64,000 nucleotides of DNA from Betaproteobacteria bacterium. GTDB taxonomy: Bacteria > Pseudomonadota > Gammaproteobacteria > Burkholderiales > Thiobacillaceae. This document shows, one piece after another, positions 44,495-52,148 of the stretch. Location: assembly GCA_016234655.1 (NCBI GenBank), contig JACRAU010000015.1:62001-126000 (forward strand). Reading direction: 5' to 3'. Each line of letters starts with the position of its first letter. Position 1 is the stretch's first letter. The position numbers and the translations under genes were made by a program. The notes below the pieces were generated by a model that saw nothing but the letters and a program-made list of their open reading frames with translations, was not told the origin of the DNA and ran no database searches.

Positions 44495-44576
44495 GTGAGG
44501 AGTAAGGCGTGAGGAGTGAGGTGTAGCACTCCCACGCTGTCCTCCTAACTCCTAACTCCTAACTCCTCACGCCTCA
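44495..44576. repeat. Inverted heptanucleotide tract between guaB and guaA
   Basis: The left arm has four units in 7-base register starting the base after the guaB stop: GTGAGGA, GTAAGGC, GTGAGGA, GTGAGGT (44495-44522). The right arm has five: CTCCTAA three times, CTCCTCA, CGCCTCA (44542-44576), ending nine bases before the guaA ATG. The arms are complementary in pattern, so a long hairpin can form in the guaBA transcript just before the guaA start. Confidence 0.85.
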
Positions 44577-44585
44577 CAGCCCGAT

Positions 44586-46148
44586 ATGCACGACAAGATA
44601 CTCATCCTCGACTTCGGTTCCCAGTTCACCCAGCTGATCGCCCGCCGCGTGCGCGAGCACAACGTCTACTGCGAACTGCATCCCTACGACGTTTCCGAGC
44701 AATTCATCCGCGACTTCGCGCCCAAGGGCATCATCCTGTCCGGCGGGCCGGCTTCGGTCACCGAAGAAGAGACGCCGCGCGCGCCGCAGGTCGTGTTCGA
44801 GCTGGGCGTGCCGGTGCTGGGCATCTGCTACGGCATGCAGACCATGGCCGCGCAGCTGGGCGGCAAGGTGATCAACGGCAGCCACCACGAATATGGCTAT
44901 GCCGAGGTGCGCGCCCACGGTCACTCCCGGCTGCTGGCCGACATCCAAGACCGCGCCGATCCGGACGGCAAGTGCTGGCTGGATGTCTGGATGAGCCACG
45001 GCGACCAGGTCGAGAGCCTGCCGCCCGGCTTCCAGGTGATGTGCGAAAACGCCTCGACGCCGATCGCCGGCATGTTCGACGGCGAGCGCAACTTCTATGC
45101 GGTGCAATTCCATCCCGAGGTCACCCACACCATCCAGGGCAAGGCCATGCTCGGCCGCTTCGTGCACGACATTTGCGCTTGCGGTCAGGATTGGAACATG
45201 CCCGACTACATCGCCGAGGCAATTGCCAAGGTGCAGGCGCAGGTCGGCAGCGACGAGGTCATCCTCGGCCTGTCCGGCGGCGTCGATTCCTCCGTGGTCG
45301 CCGCCTTGCTGCACCGCGCCATCGGCTCGCAACTCACCTGCGTCTTCGTCGATACCGGTCTGTTGCGTCTGAACGAAGGCGAGATGGTCATGGACATGTT
45401 CGCCCGTAACCTGGGCGTCAAGGTCGTCCATGTCGACGCCTCCGAGCGCTTCATGGGTAAGCTGGCCGGCGTCAGCGACCCGGAGAAGAAACGCAAGATC
45501 ATCGGCGGCGAGTTCGTCGCCGTGTTCCAGGAGGAATCGGCCAAGCTGAAGAACGCCAAGTGGCTGGCCCAGGGCACCATCTACCCGGACGTGATCGAGT
45601 CGGCCGGGGCCAAGACCAAGAAGGCGCATGCGATCAAAAGCCACCACAATGTCGGCGGCCTGCCCGAGGACATGCACCTGAAGTTGCTGGAACCCTTGCG
45701 CGAACTGTTCAAGGACGAGGTGCGCGAGCTCGGCGTCGCCCTCGGCCTGCCGCATGAGATGGTCTACCGCCACCCCTTCCCCGGTCCCGGCCTGGGCGTG
45801 CGCATCCTGGGCGAGATCAAGCGCGAATACGCCGATCTCTTGCGCCGGGCCGATCACATCTTCATCGAGGAACTGCGCGCCGCTGGCTGGTACGACAAGA
45901 CCTCGCAGGCCTTCGCCGTATTCCTGCCGGTCAAGGCCGTGGGCGTGATGGGCGACGGCCGCACCTACGACTACGTGGTCGCGCTGCGCGCCGTGCAGAC
46001 CCAGGACTTCATGACCGCGCACTGGGCCGAGCTGCCCTACAGCCTGCTGGCCAAGGTCTCCAACCGCATCATCAACGAGATCCGCGGCATCAACCGGGTG
46101 ACCTACGACATCACCGGCAAGCCGCCGGGCACCATCGAGTGGGAATGA
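44586..46148 (+). CDS. guaA: GMP synthase (glutamine-hydrolysing)
   Basis: GuaA converts XMP to GMP using glutamine and ATP. The 520-residue protein has a class I glutaminase domain ([19 protein letters not shown]; Cys in [16 protein letters not shown] about residue 83; His/Glu in [11 protein letters not shown]), an N-type ATP pyrophosphatase with the PP-loop [16 protein letters not shown] (about 225) and a dimerisation domain ending [18 protein letters not shown]. Length is typical. No strong ribosome binding site is apparent because the heptanucleotide tract occupies the leader. An intrinsic terminator follows. Confidence 0.97.
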   Translation: MHDKILILDFGSQFTQLIARRVREHNVYCELHPYDVSEQFIRDFAPKGIILSGGPASVTEEETPRAPQVVFELGVPVLGICYGMQTMAAQLGGKVINGSHHEYGYAEVRAHGHSRLLADIQDRADPDGKCWLDVWMSHGDQVESLPPGFQVMCENASTPIAGMFDGERNFYAVQFHPEVTHTIQGKAMLGRFVHDICACGQDWNMPDYIAEAIAKVQAQVGSDEVILGLSGGVDSSVVAALLHRAIGSQLTCVFVDTGLLRLNEGEMVMDMFARNLGVKVVHVDASERFMGKLAGVSDPEKKRKIIGGEFVAVFQEESAKLKNAKWLAQGTIYPDVIESAGAKTKKAHAIKSHHNVGGLPEDMHLKLLEPLRELFKDEVRELGVALGLPHEMVYRHPFPGPGLGVRILGEIKREYADLLRRADHIFIEELRAAGWYDKTSQAFAVFLPVKAVGVMGDGRTYDYVVALRAVQTQDFMTAHWAELPYSLLAKVSNRIINEIRGINRVTYDITGKPPGTIEWE

Positions 46149-46170
46149 GGGCTCAAGCCTGAGAGTAGAG

Positions 46171-46198
46171 CGGCCGGGTCAACCGGCCGTTTTGTTTT
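46171..46198 (+). terminator. Intrinsic terminator of guaBA
   Basis: A 7-bp GC stem, cggccgg/ccggccg (46171-46177 and 46183-46189), with loop gtcaa, is followed by ttttgtttt. It begins 22 bases after the guaA stop and lies just before the end of the convergent minus-strand operon. Confidence 0.85.
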
Positions 46199-46205
46199 GA
46201 TCGCC

Positions 46206-46673
46206 TTACTTGCCGCCGGCCGCGACCCAGCCCGGGTGCTGGAAGAAGCGGCCATAGGCGTGCAAGGCCTCGATCACCTTCACCGCGCCGTCGTGGCGCG
46301 AGAGCTTGCCCTTGCCCTGCATGGCCTCGGTACCCGCGCTCAACTCGGCAATGACGAGGTGCAGCATGGTGTCGGCCTTGGGTTCCAGTTTGCAGTTGGC
46401 CACGGCATAGGCGATCTCCTTGTCCACCGTCGCGCCCAGCTTTTGATAATCCGGGTTCTTGAATTGATTGCGGTGGATGCGTGGTAGCGCCTGTTTCATC
46501 GCGCCGTTGATGTTGTCCATGGCCTGGCGGAGCGGGGCGTCGATCGCCCAGGGCTTGCCGGCGTCGAGTTGCAGTTGCTGCGGCGCGGCGCCGTGGTGGT
46601 GATGGCCGGGTTCGGCGGCCAACGCCGGCAGGCTGGCGGCCAGCAGGGCGATGAGGCAGAGGCTGCGTTTCAT
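46206..46673 (-). CDS. His-rich periplasmic protein of unknown function (DnrO-like annotation class)
   Basis: A 155-residue exported protein: signal peptide MKRSLCLIALLAASLPALA, cleaved near ALA-AEPG, then GHHHHG and a helical domain LDAGKPWAIDAPLRQAM...NCKLEPKADTMLHLVIAELSAGTEAM...YGRFFQHPGW. The Cys-x-Leu-x-Pro and LHxxIAxL pattern recurs in proteobacterial proteins that databases often label DnrO-like. The His cluster and single Cys could bind a metal, but I see no proof. The start is fixed by an aaggag ribosome binding site. It is the last gene of the tetR-exporter operon, 19 bases after the ATPase gene. Confidence 0.72.
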   Translation of the reverse strand: MKRSLCLIALLAASLPALAAEPGHHHHGAAPQQLQLDAGKPWAIDAPLRQAMDNINGAMKQALPRIHRNQFKNPDYQKLGATVDKEIAYAVANCKLEPKADTMLHLVIAELSAGTEAMQGKGKLSRHDGAVKVIEALHAYGRFFQHPGWVAAGGK

Positions 46674-46692
46674 GGTGGTCTCCTTAGTTGGG

Positions 46693-47406
46693 TTAGAACG
46701 CGCGGCCTTCGCCGGCTTCCTCGTAGGTTCGGCCGTCGCGGATGTGATAGATGCGGCGGAAGGTGGGGATGATCTTCTCGTCATGGGTGACCACGATGAT
46801 GGCGGTGCGGTATTGCTGCGCCATCTGGTTGAGGATGCGCACCACGGTCAGGGCCCGTTCGCTGTCGAGCGGCGCGGTCGGCTCGTCGGCCAGGATCACC
46901 GGCGGCTGGTTGGCCAGCGCCCGGGCGATGGCCACCCGTTGCTGTTCGCCGCCGGACAGTTGCGAGACCTGGGCGCGGGCGCGGTGGGCGACGTCCAGGG
47001 CGGTGAGCAGGTCGAGGGCACGGGCACGGGCCTCGGCATTGGGCCGGCCGGCCAGCATGGGCAGCAGGGCGACGTTGTCGGTGACGTCGAGGAAGGGGAT
47101 GAGGTAGGGCGCCTGGAACACGAAGCCGATGCGGTCGCGGCGCAGGGCGCGGATGTCGCCCACCCGCCAGCCGTTGGCATAAACCGTCTCGCCGTTGAAG
47201 CGTATCTCGCCGGCCGTGGGTTCGGTCACCGCGCCCAGGCACTTGAGCAGGGTGCTCTTGCCCGAGCCGGAGGGGCCGATTAGGCCGACCACCTCGCCGG
47301 GCTGGATGCGCATGTTCACTTCCTTCAGCGCCTCGACCGCAGTGTCACCCTGGCCGTAGACCTTGCGCAGACCGCTGATCTCGATGGCTGCTTGCGGCAT
47401 GTCCAT
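46693..47406 (-). CDS. ABC exporter ATP-binding protein (MacB/LolD/DevA type)
   Basis: A 237-residue ATPase with Walker A IGPSGSGKSTLLKCL, Q-loop FVFQAPYLIPFLDV, signature SQLSGGEQQRVAIARAL, Walker B VILADEPTAPLDSE and the H-loop VVTHDEKI. EVNMRIQPGEVVGLIG at the front and the overall pattern fit the MacB/LolD/DevA class that works with FtsX-like permeases. It lies two bases after the permease gene. Walker B is followed by APLD where TALD or SNLD is usual, a minor variation. Confidence 0.9.
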   Translation of the reverse strand: MDMPQAAIEISGLRKVYGQGDTAVEALKEVNMRIQPGEVVGLIGPSGSGKSTLLKCLGAVTEPTAGEIRFNGETVYANGWRVGDIRALRRDRIGFVFQAPYLIPFLDVTDNVALLPMLAGRPNAEARARALDLLTALDVAHRARAQVSQLSGGEQQRVAIARALANQPPVILADEPTAPLDSERALTVVRILNQMAQQYRTAIIVVTHDEKIIPTFRRIYHIRDGRTYEEAGEGRAF

Positions 47407-47408
47407 GC

Positions 47409-48602
47409 TCAGCCCCCGATGGCCTCGGCCGGGTCGACCTTGAGCGCGGTGCGGATGGCCAGGGTGCTGGCCAGGGCGCAGATCGCCATCACCGCGAAGA
47501 AGCCGCGTATGGCGTCGCCTGGCTCCAGTAGCACGTATTTAGGAAAGTGCGGCGCCCACAAAGTCGCCACGGTCTTGCCGACGACGAAGGCGATGAGGCC
47601 CAGACCCAGGGCCTGCTGCAGGATCATGCCGGCGATGGTGCGGTTGCGGGTGCCGATCAGCTTGAGCACGGCGATCTCGCGCACCTTGGACAGGGTCATG
47701 GTGTAGATGATGAAGGAGACGATGGCCGCGCTGACGATGGCGAGGATGACCAGGAACATGCCGATCTGCCGGGCCGAGGTGGAGATCAGCTTGGACACCA
47801 GGATATCCTCCATGTCGGCCACGGTATAGGCCTGCAGGTATTTCCAGCGGCGGATGTTCTCGGCCACTGCGGCGGGCGGCCAGCCCGGCGCCACCTGGAC
47901 CAGCACGGCGTTGACGCTGCGGCTTTCCGTCTTGCTCGCATCGATGGCCTCGATCAGGCCGGGCACGCCGGGCCGGTTAAGCGCCGGGTTGGCCGCGGTG
48001 CGAGCGCGGTCGTTGCGGATCGCCTCGTTGTCCTTGAGGAACTGCGCCGCCTGGGCATCCTTCAGCGGGATGAACAGCATAGGGTCGCCGCTGGAGGAGA
48101 CCATGCGCCGGGTGAGGCCGACCACAGTGTAGTCGTTGCGCCGGATGCGGACCTTCTCGCCCTGGGCAAGGCCTGCTTTTATGTCGGCGATGGCCTCGTA
48201 ATGGCTGCGGGTGAGCCGGCGTCCGGCCAGGAGATAGCCGGGTTCGCCCGGTTGGCCCGGTGTGATGCCGACCACCATGACCCGCACGTCCTCATCGCTG
48301 CGGCGGACCTGCATGGTGAGATAGGTGGCATTAGCCGCCCGCGCCACGCCGGGCAGGCCGAGCAGGCTGCGGTAAATGTCGTCGTGCAGGCTGGAGGGTT
48401 CGGCATAGGGGCCGAGGGTGTCCTTCTGCACCACCCAGATATCGGCGCCGCTGTTGCGCAATAGCACCTTGGCGTCGTCAACCATGCCGCGATAGATGCC
48501 GGCCATGGACAGGGTGACGCCGATGAGCAGCCCCAGCCCCAGTCCGGTGAAGACGTACTTGCCCCAGGCGTGGAGGATGTCGCGCCCGGCCAGGCTGATC
48601 AT
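47409..48602 (-). CDS. FtsX/MacB-type ABC permease (DevC-like)
   Basis: A 397-residue permease with a first helix about 17-37, a large periplasmic domain (about 38-270) and three C-terminal helices: MFLVILAIVSAAIVSFIIYTMTL, MILQQALGLGLIAFVVGKTVATL and AIRGFFAVMAICALASTLAIRTAL. VREIAVLKLIGTRNRTI is the conserved coupling region of FtsX-like proteins. Together with the adaptor and ATPase it forms an ABC-type tripartite exporter; an outer-membrane TolC-like partner is not encoded here. The start overlaps the end of the adaptor gene by four bases. Confidence 0.9.
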   Translation of the reverse strand: MISLAGRDILHAWGKYVFTGLGLGLLIGVTLSMAGIYRGMVDDAKVLLRNSGADIWVVQKDTLGPYAEPSSLHDDIYRSLLGLPGVARAANATYLTMQVRRSDEDVRVMVVGITPGQPGEPGYLLAGRRLTRSHYEAIADIKAGLAQGEKVRIRRNDYTVVGLTRRMVSSSGDPMLFIPLKDAQAAQFLKDNEAIRNDRARTAANPALNRPGVPGLIEAIDASKTESRSVNAVLVQVAPGWPPAAVAENIRRWKYLQAYTVADMEDILVSKLISTSARQIGMFLVILAIVSAAIVSFIIYTMTLSKVREIAVLKLIGTRNRTIAGMILQQALGLGLIAFVVGKTVATLWAPHFPKYVLLEPGDAIRGFFAVMAICALASTLAIRTALKVDPAEAIGG

Positions 48603-49789
48603 CGGCCGTTGCCCTCCAGGCGTTCCACTGGTTTGATGCGCTCACCCTCGCTCAAGGTCTTCTCGCTGTAGATCACCACCCGGTCGCCCTGGGCCAGGCC
48701 GCGTAGGATTTGCACCCGTCCATCCAGGGTTTGGGCGCCGGTCGCCACCGGGCTGAAGCGGACCCGGCCATCGCTCACTTGCCAGACGCCGACCCGTCCG
48801 CCCTGGCGCTGGATAGCGGCATTGGGCAGGGTGAGCGCTCGGGGTTGGTGGGGCAAGGCAAGGGTCACTTCCGCGAGTTCGCCCAGACTGATGTCGGCGG
48901 GCAAGGCATCGAAGGCGACCTGCACCAGGCGTTCTTCGGTGACGCTGTCGCCGGCCAGCTCCAGCCGGGCCAGCCGGCCCGCCAGCGGCACCTGCGGCCG
49001 CGAGCGCAGGGCAATGCTGGCCGGCATGCCGATCTTAAGGCCGGCGGCGCGCGCCTGATCGATGCGGGTGGTCACCCAGAGGCTGGCCGGGTCGACCAGT
49101 CGGATCACTCCCTGGCCGGCCACCACGGTAGAGCCGGGTTCGGCCTTGCGGGCGGTGACCACGCCGGCGACTGGGCTGCGCAGCACGCTGTTGGCCCGCT
49201 GCTCGCCGACTGCGGCCCGCTCGGCCCGCAGCCGGGCCGCGTCCTGGCCGGCGGCAGCGAGGCCGGCCTGGCTGGCCGCATGCGCCGCGCCGGCGGCTTG
49301 GGCCTCGTGGCGTTTGGCCTCCACCGCCTCCTGGCTGACGAAGCCCTGCTGGCGCAGTTGCTCGAAGCGCTCGGCATTGGCCGTGGCCAGCGCCTTGCGG
49401 CTGGCCGCCTCGTTCGCGGCGGCTGCGGCTGAATCGACGGCATAGGCGGCGCGGCGGTAGGCCGATTCGGCGGCGGCCAGGCGCTGGTCGAGGTCGACTG
49501 GGTCCATTTCGGCCAGCACTTGGCCGGCCTCGACCCGGTCGCCGACATCGACCCGCACCCGCAGCACCCGGCTGGCGAAGGTGGGGCCAAGGTCGTAGGC
49601 ATGGCGTGCCTCGACGGTGCCGATGCCGAATACGGCAGGCCTCAGTTCTTGCGCTTCCACCTGGGCGAGTGTGACCCGGGTGGCGGCCAGTGGCCCATTG
49701 CGCAGCACGACGAAGGCGAAAGCGGTGAGCAGGCCGAGCCCGAGCAGGATCAGGCCGAGCCGGCTGGTGAATCGGGTGGGCAGCTTCAT
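48599..49789 (-). CDS. Periplasmic adaptor (HlyD/MacA/DevB-like) subunit
   Basis: A 396-residue membrane-fusion protein with an N-terminal anchor LGLILLGLGLLTAFAFVVL, a lipoyl half-motif VRVDVGDRVEAGQVLAEMDP, a long helical hairpin rich in Ala, Glu and Arg (about 105-205), the second lipoyl half SVLRSPVAGVVTARKAEPGSTVVAGQG and beta-barrel domains. It connects the permease with an outer-membrane channel. It overlaps tetR upstream and the permease downstream, both by four bases. Confidence 0.9.
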   Translation of the reverse strand: MKLPTRFTSRLGLILLGLGLLTAFAFVVLRNGPLAATRVTLAQVEAQELRPAVFGIGTVEARHAYDLGPTFASRVLRVRVDVGDRVEAGQVLAEMDPVDLDQRLAAAESAYRRAAYAVDSAAAAANEAASRKALATANAERFEQLRQQGFVSQEAVEAKRHEAQAAGAAHAASQAGLAAAGQDAARLRAERAAVGEQRANSVLRSPVAGVVTARKAEPGSTVVAGQGVIRLVDPASLWVTTRIDQARAAGLKIGMPASIALRSRPQVPLAGRLARLELAGDSVTEERLVQVAFDALPADISLGELAEVTLALPHQPRALTLPNAAIQRQGGRVGVWQVSDGRVRFSPVATGAQTLDGRVQILRGLAQGDRVVIYSEKTLSEGERIKPVERLEGNGR

Positions 49790-50385
49790 GCCGGCCTCCG
49801 GATGCCGTCCAGGTAGATGGGAAACAGGTCGCCGGCGATCTTGCGCATGGCCTTGGTGTTGCCCATGAGCAGCGACTGCATGACCAGGCCCTGGATCATG
49901 CCGATGAACAGGGTGGCAGCAGCGTCCTCATCCAGGTCTGGCTGCACTTGATCGGCGCGCTTGGCCTCATCGAGCAGGCCGACGAGGCGGCGGCGGTAGG
50001 CCGCGAGCAGTGTACGCACGCTTTTCTTGATCAGGCTGTCGCCCGGTTGCTGCAATTCATGGAACAAGAGGCGGGGCACGCCGGGGTGGCGCATGACGAA
50101 ATCGACATGGGCCTCGAACATAGCCTGCAGGCGATCCAGGGGCTGGGACTTGGCCGTAGCGGCGGCATCGATCGCTTCCAGCAGCGCGTGCTGCACCCAG
50201 TCGATGGCGGCCAGCCAGATCGACTGCTTGTTCGGGAAGTGGCGGAACACCGCGCCCTGGCTCAGGCCCACGCTCTTCGCGATATCGGTGGTGGTGATGG
50301 TCTCCACGCTCTGCTGTTCGGTCAGCGTCAACACGGCCTGGACCATTTCAGCTTGGCGATGTTCGGTCGGCAGTCGGCTCGACAT
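49786..50385 (-). CDS. TetR family transcriptional regulator
   Basis: A 199-residue TetR-type regulator. The N-terminal helix-turn-helix is ETITTTDIAKSVGLSQGAVFRHFPNKQSIWLAAIDWV (about residues 29-65); the C-terminal ligand domain is helical. The ATG at 50385 is preceded by aaggga. As first gene of the operon, with four-base overlap to the adaptor gene, it probably represses its own operon and responds to a substrate of the exporter. The 94-base upstream gap to the TauE gene holds an AT-rich stretch (attcaattactaac) suitable for a promoter/operator. Confidence 0.88.
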   Translation of the reverse strand: MSSRLPTEHRQAEMVQAVLTLTEQQSVETITTTDIAKSVGLSQGAVFRHFPNKQSIWLAAIDWVQHALLEAIDAAATAKSQPLDRLQAMFEAHVDFVMRHPGVPRLLFHELQQPGDSLIKKSVRTLLAAYRRRLVGLLDEAKRADQVQPDLDEDAAATLFIGMIQGLVMQSLLMGNTKAMRKIAGDLFPIYLDGIRRPA

Positions 50386-50479
50386 GATCGTCCCTTGGAA
50401 AGTATTCAATTACTAACATAAGGCCGATGCGGCAGAATGGCAAGTCCTGGTGGCCAGGCATGTCCACTAAGGAGCGGTG

Positions 50480-51220
50480 TTAGGCCTGTTGGCCGAGCAG
50501 GCCCAAGGCACTGACGACAACCAGCCCGCCGCCGATCCAGCGCTTGAACAGCAGGTCGTTGCGGGTGATCGCCTCGTGCGCGCGCAGGCCCATGAAATGG
50601 CCGACGGCGGCGACCGGGATCAGGCTCAGCGCGGCGAGGAAGTGCAGTTCGACCGAGAGGGCGACGAAGGTGGCCATCTTGATGCTGACCAGGGTGAACC
50701 AGAGCACGAACAGGGTGTCGCGCAGCCGGCGCTTGTCGACGTTGCGCATGTAGACCGCGACCATAAGCGGGGCGCCGGTCAGCGAGGTGCCGGCGATATA
50801 GCCGCCGAGCACGAGCAGCAGTTTGTCCACCCATTTGGAGTGGCTCTCGATGGCGCGGTTGAGCAGCCAGATGAAGCCGTAGAACAGGGTGATGGCGTAG
50901 ATGGCGATGTTGAGCCAATCGGTCGGCAGGTTGACCAAGCCGAACACGCCGACGATGGCAGGCGGCACGATGTAGATCGAGGATTGGCCGAGGTAGCGCC
51001 AGTCGACGTTGTGCAAGCGGGTGCGCAAGGTCAGGCCGGAGAAGAACAACAGGTGGGTGCCGATGATGGGCAGCCAGAGCAAGGGCTGGGGCTCGACGAA
51101 CAGTAACAGGGGCAGGCCCAAGGCGGCGCCGCCGAAGCCCAGGCCGGTGCGGACGAAGCCGGTCCAGACGAAGAGCAGGGCGACGGCGAGGGTGTGGGCG
51201 AGGTCGAAGTGGAGCAGCAT
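50480..51220 (-). CDS. TauE/SafE family anion permease
   Basis: A 246-residue polytopic membrane protein with about seven or eight helices. It has the duplicated TauE/SafE pattern: FVRTGLGFGGAALGLPLLLF in the first half and GGYIAGTSLTGAPLMVAVYM in the second. The family exports or imports sulfite, sulfoacetate or related anions; the substrate here is open. There is no evident ribosome binding site, and the fabI terminator ends only six bases before its ATG, so its expression signals are unclear. Confidence 0.85.
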   Translation of the reverse strand: MLLHFDLAHTLAVALLFVWTGFVRTGLGFGGAALGLPLLLFVEPQPLLWLPIIGTHLLFFSGLTLRTRLHNVDWRYLGQSSIYIVPPAIVGVFGLVNLPTDWLNIAIYAITLFYGFIWLLNRAIESHSKWVDKLLLVLGGYIAGTSLTGAPLMVAVYMRNVDKRRLRDTLFVLWFTLVSIKMATFVALSVELHFLAALSLIPVAAVGHFMGLRAHEAITRNDLLFKRWIGGGLVVVSALGLLGQQA

Positions 51221-51225
51221 GGCGG

Positions 51226-51252
51226 ATAAAAAAGCCGGCGCAAGGCCGGCTT
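51226..51252 (-). terminator. Intrinsic terminator of fabI, abutting the TauE gene
   Basis: An 8-bp stem aagccggc/gccggctt (51232-51239 and 51245-51252) with a five-base loop is followed on the minus strand by ttttttat. It lies 20 bases beyond the fabI stop, and the T tract ends about six bases before the TauE start codon. Confidence 0.85.
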
Positions 51253-51271
51253 GATCGTGGCGCGTTCTCGC

Positions 51272-52060
51272 TTATTCGTCCACCGCCAGACCGGCGGTGC
51301 TGTTGAAGCCGGAGTCGACGTAGGTGATCTCGCCGGTGATGCCGGAGGCCAGGTCGGACAGCAGGAAGGCAGCGGTGTTGCCGACCTCTTCGATGGTGAC
51401 GTTGCGGCGCAGCGGCGAGTTGTTCTCGCCCCAGGCCAGCAGCTTGTTGAAGTCGGCGATGCCGGCGGCGGCCAGGGTCTTGATCGGGCCGGCCGACAGG
51501 CCGTTGACCCGGATGCCCTTGGGGCCGAGGCTGGAGGCCAAATAATAAACGCTGGTTTCCAAACTCGCTTTGGCTAGGCCCATCACGTTGTAGTGCGGCA
51601 CGTAGCGCACGGCGCCCAGGTAGGTCATGGTCAGCAGGGCGGCGTTGCGGCCCTGCATCATGGGCAGGCCGGCCTTGGCCAAGGCGGTGAAGGAGTAGCT
51701 GGAGATGTCGTGCGCGATACGGAAGTTCTCGCGGTTGACGTTTTCCAGGTAGTCGCCGGCCAGGGCCTGTTTGGGCACGAAGGCGATGGAGTGGACGATG
51801 CCGTCGAGGCCGTCCCAGCGCTGCTTCAGGCCGGCGAACAGCGCCTCGATCTGCTCGTCGCTGCCGACATCGCAATCGAAGGTGAGGTCGGAGCCGAATT
51901 CCTTGGCGAATTCGACCACGCGGTCGCGGGCGCGTTCGCCCTGGTAGCTGAAGGCCAGCTCGGCGCCTTCGCGGCGGCAGGCCTGCGCCACGCCGTAGGC
52001 GATGGAGCGGTTGCTGATCAGACCGGTAATGAGGATTTTCTTGCCGGCGAGAAAGCCCAT
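51272..52060 (-). CDS. fabI: Enoyl-ACP reductase FabI (NADH)
   Basis: FabI reduces trans-2-enoyl-ACP, the last step of each elongation round, and completes the fatty-acid genes seen at 0.5-5.9 kb. The ATG at 52060 gives 262 residues ([23 protein letters not shown]). The Tyr and Lys of the active site are in [16 protein letters not shown] (Tyr about 156, Lys about 163), and [16 protein letters not shown] is the conserved cofactor-side block. It is a standard triclosan-target-type FabI. An in-frame upstream ATG adds eleven unconserved residues. Confidence 0.97.
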   Translation of the reverse strand: MGFLAGKKILITGLISNRSIAYGVAQACRREGAELAFSYQGERARDRVVEFAKEFGSDLTFDCDVGSDEQIEALFAGLKQRWDGLDGIVHSIAFVPKQALAGDYLENVNRENFRIAHDISSYSFTALAKAGLPMMQGRNAALLTMTYLGAVRYVPHYNVMGLAKASLETSVYYLASSLGPKGIRVNGLSAGPIKTLAAAGIADFNKLLAWGENNSPLRRNVTIEEVGNTAAFLLSDLASGITGEITYVDSGFNSTAGLAVDE

Positions 52061-52104
52061 GGTTTCAGTTCCCTTATGCTTTGTGGTGACCAATCAAGGC
52101 CGGC

Positions 52105-52110
52105 ATTATA
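52105..52110 (-). promoter_or_regulatory. -10 box upstream of fabI
   Basis: On the minus strand this reads TATAAT, 44 bases before the fabI ATG in the 88-base divergent gap shared with the peptide-binding lipoprotein gene. The region upstream on that strand has no strong -35 match. Confidence 0.45.
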
Positions 52111-52148
52111 CCGTGACGTTGCCTTACATCTTATTTACACTCGCCGCC

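Noticed and set aside
44495-44576. Possible CRISPR-like array
   Set aside because: Units are seven bases without spacers and there are no cas genes, so this is a simple heptad tract.
50406-51875. A 489-codon minus-strand frame covering the TauE gene and part of fabI
   Set aside because: Its translation is Arg/His/Pro-rich without motifs, and both real genes are intact in a different frame.
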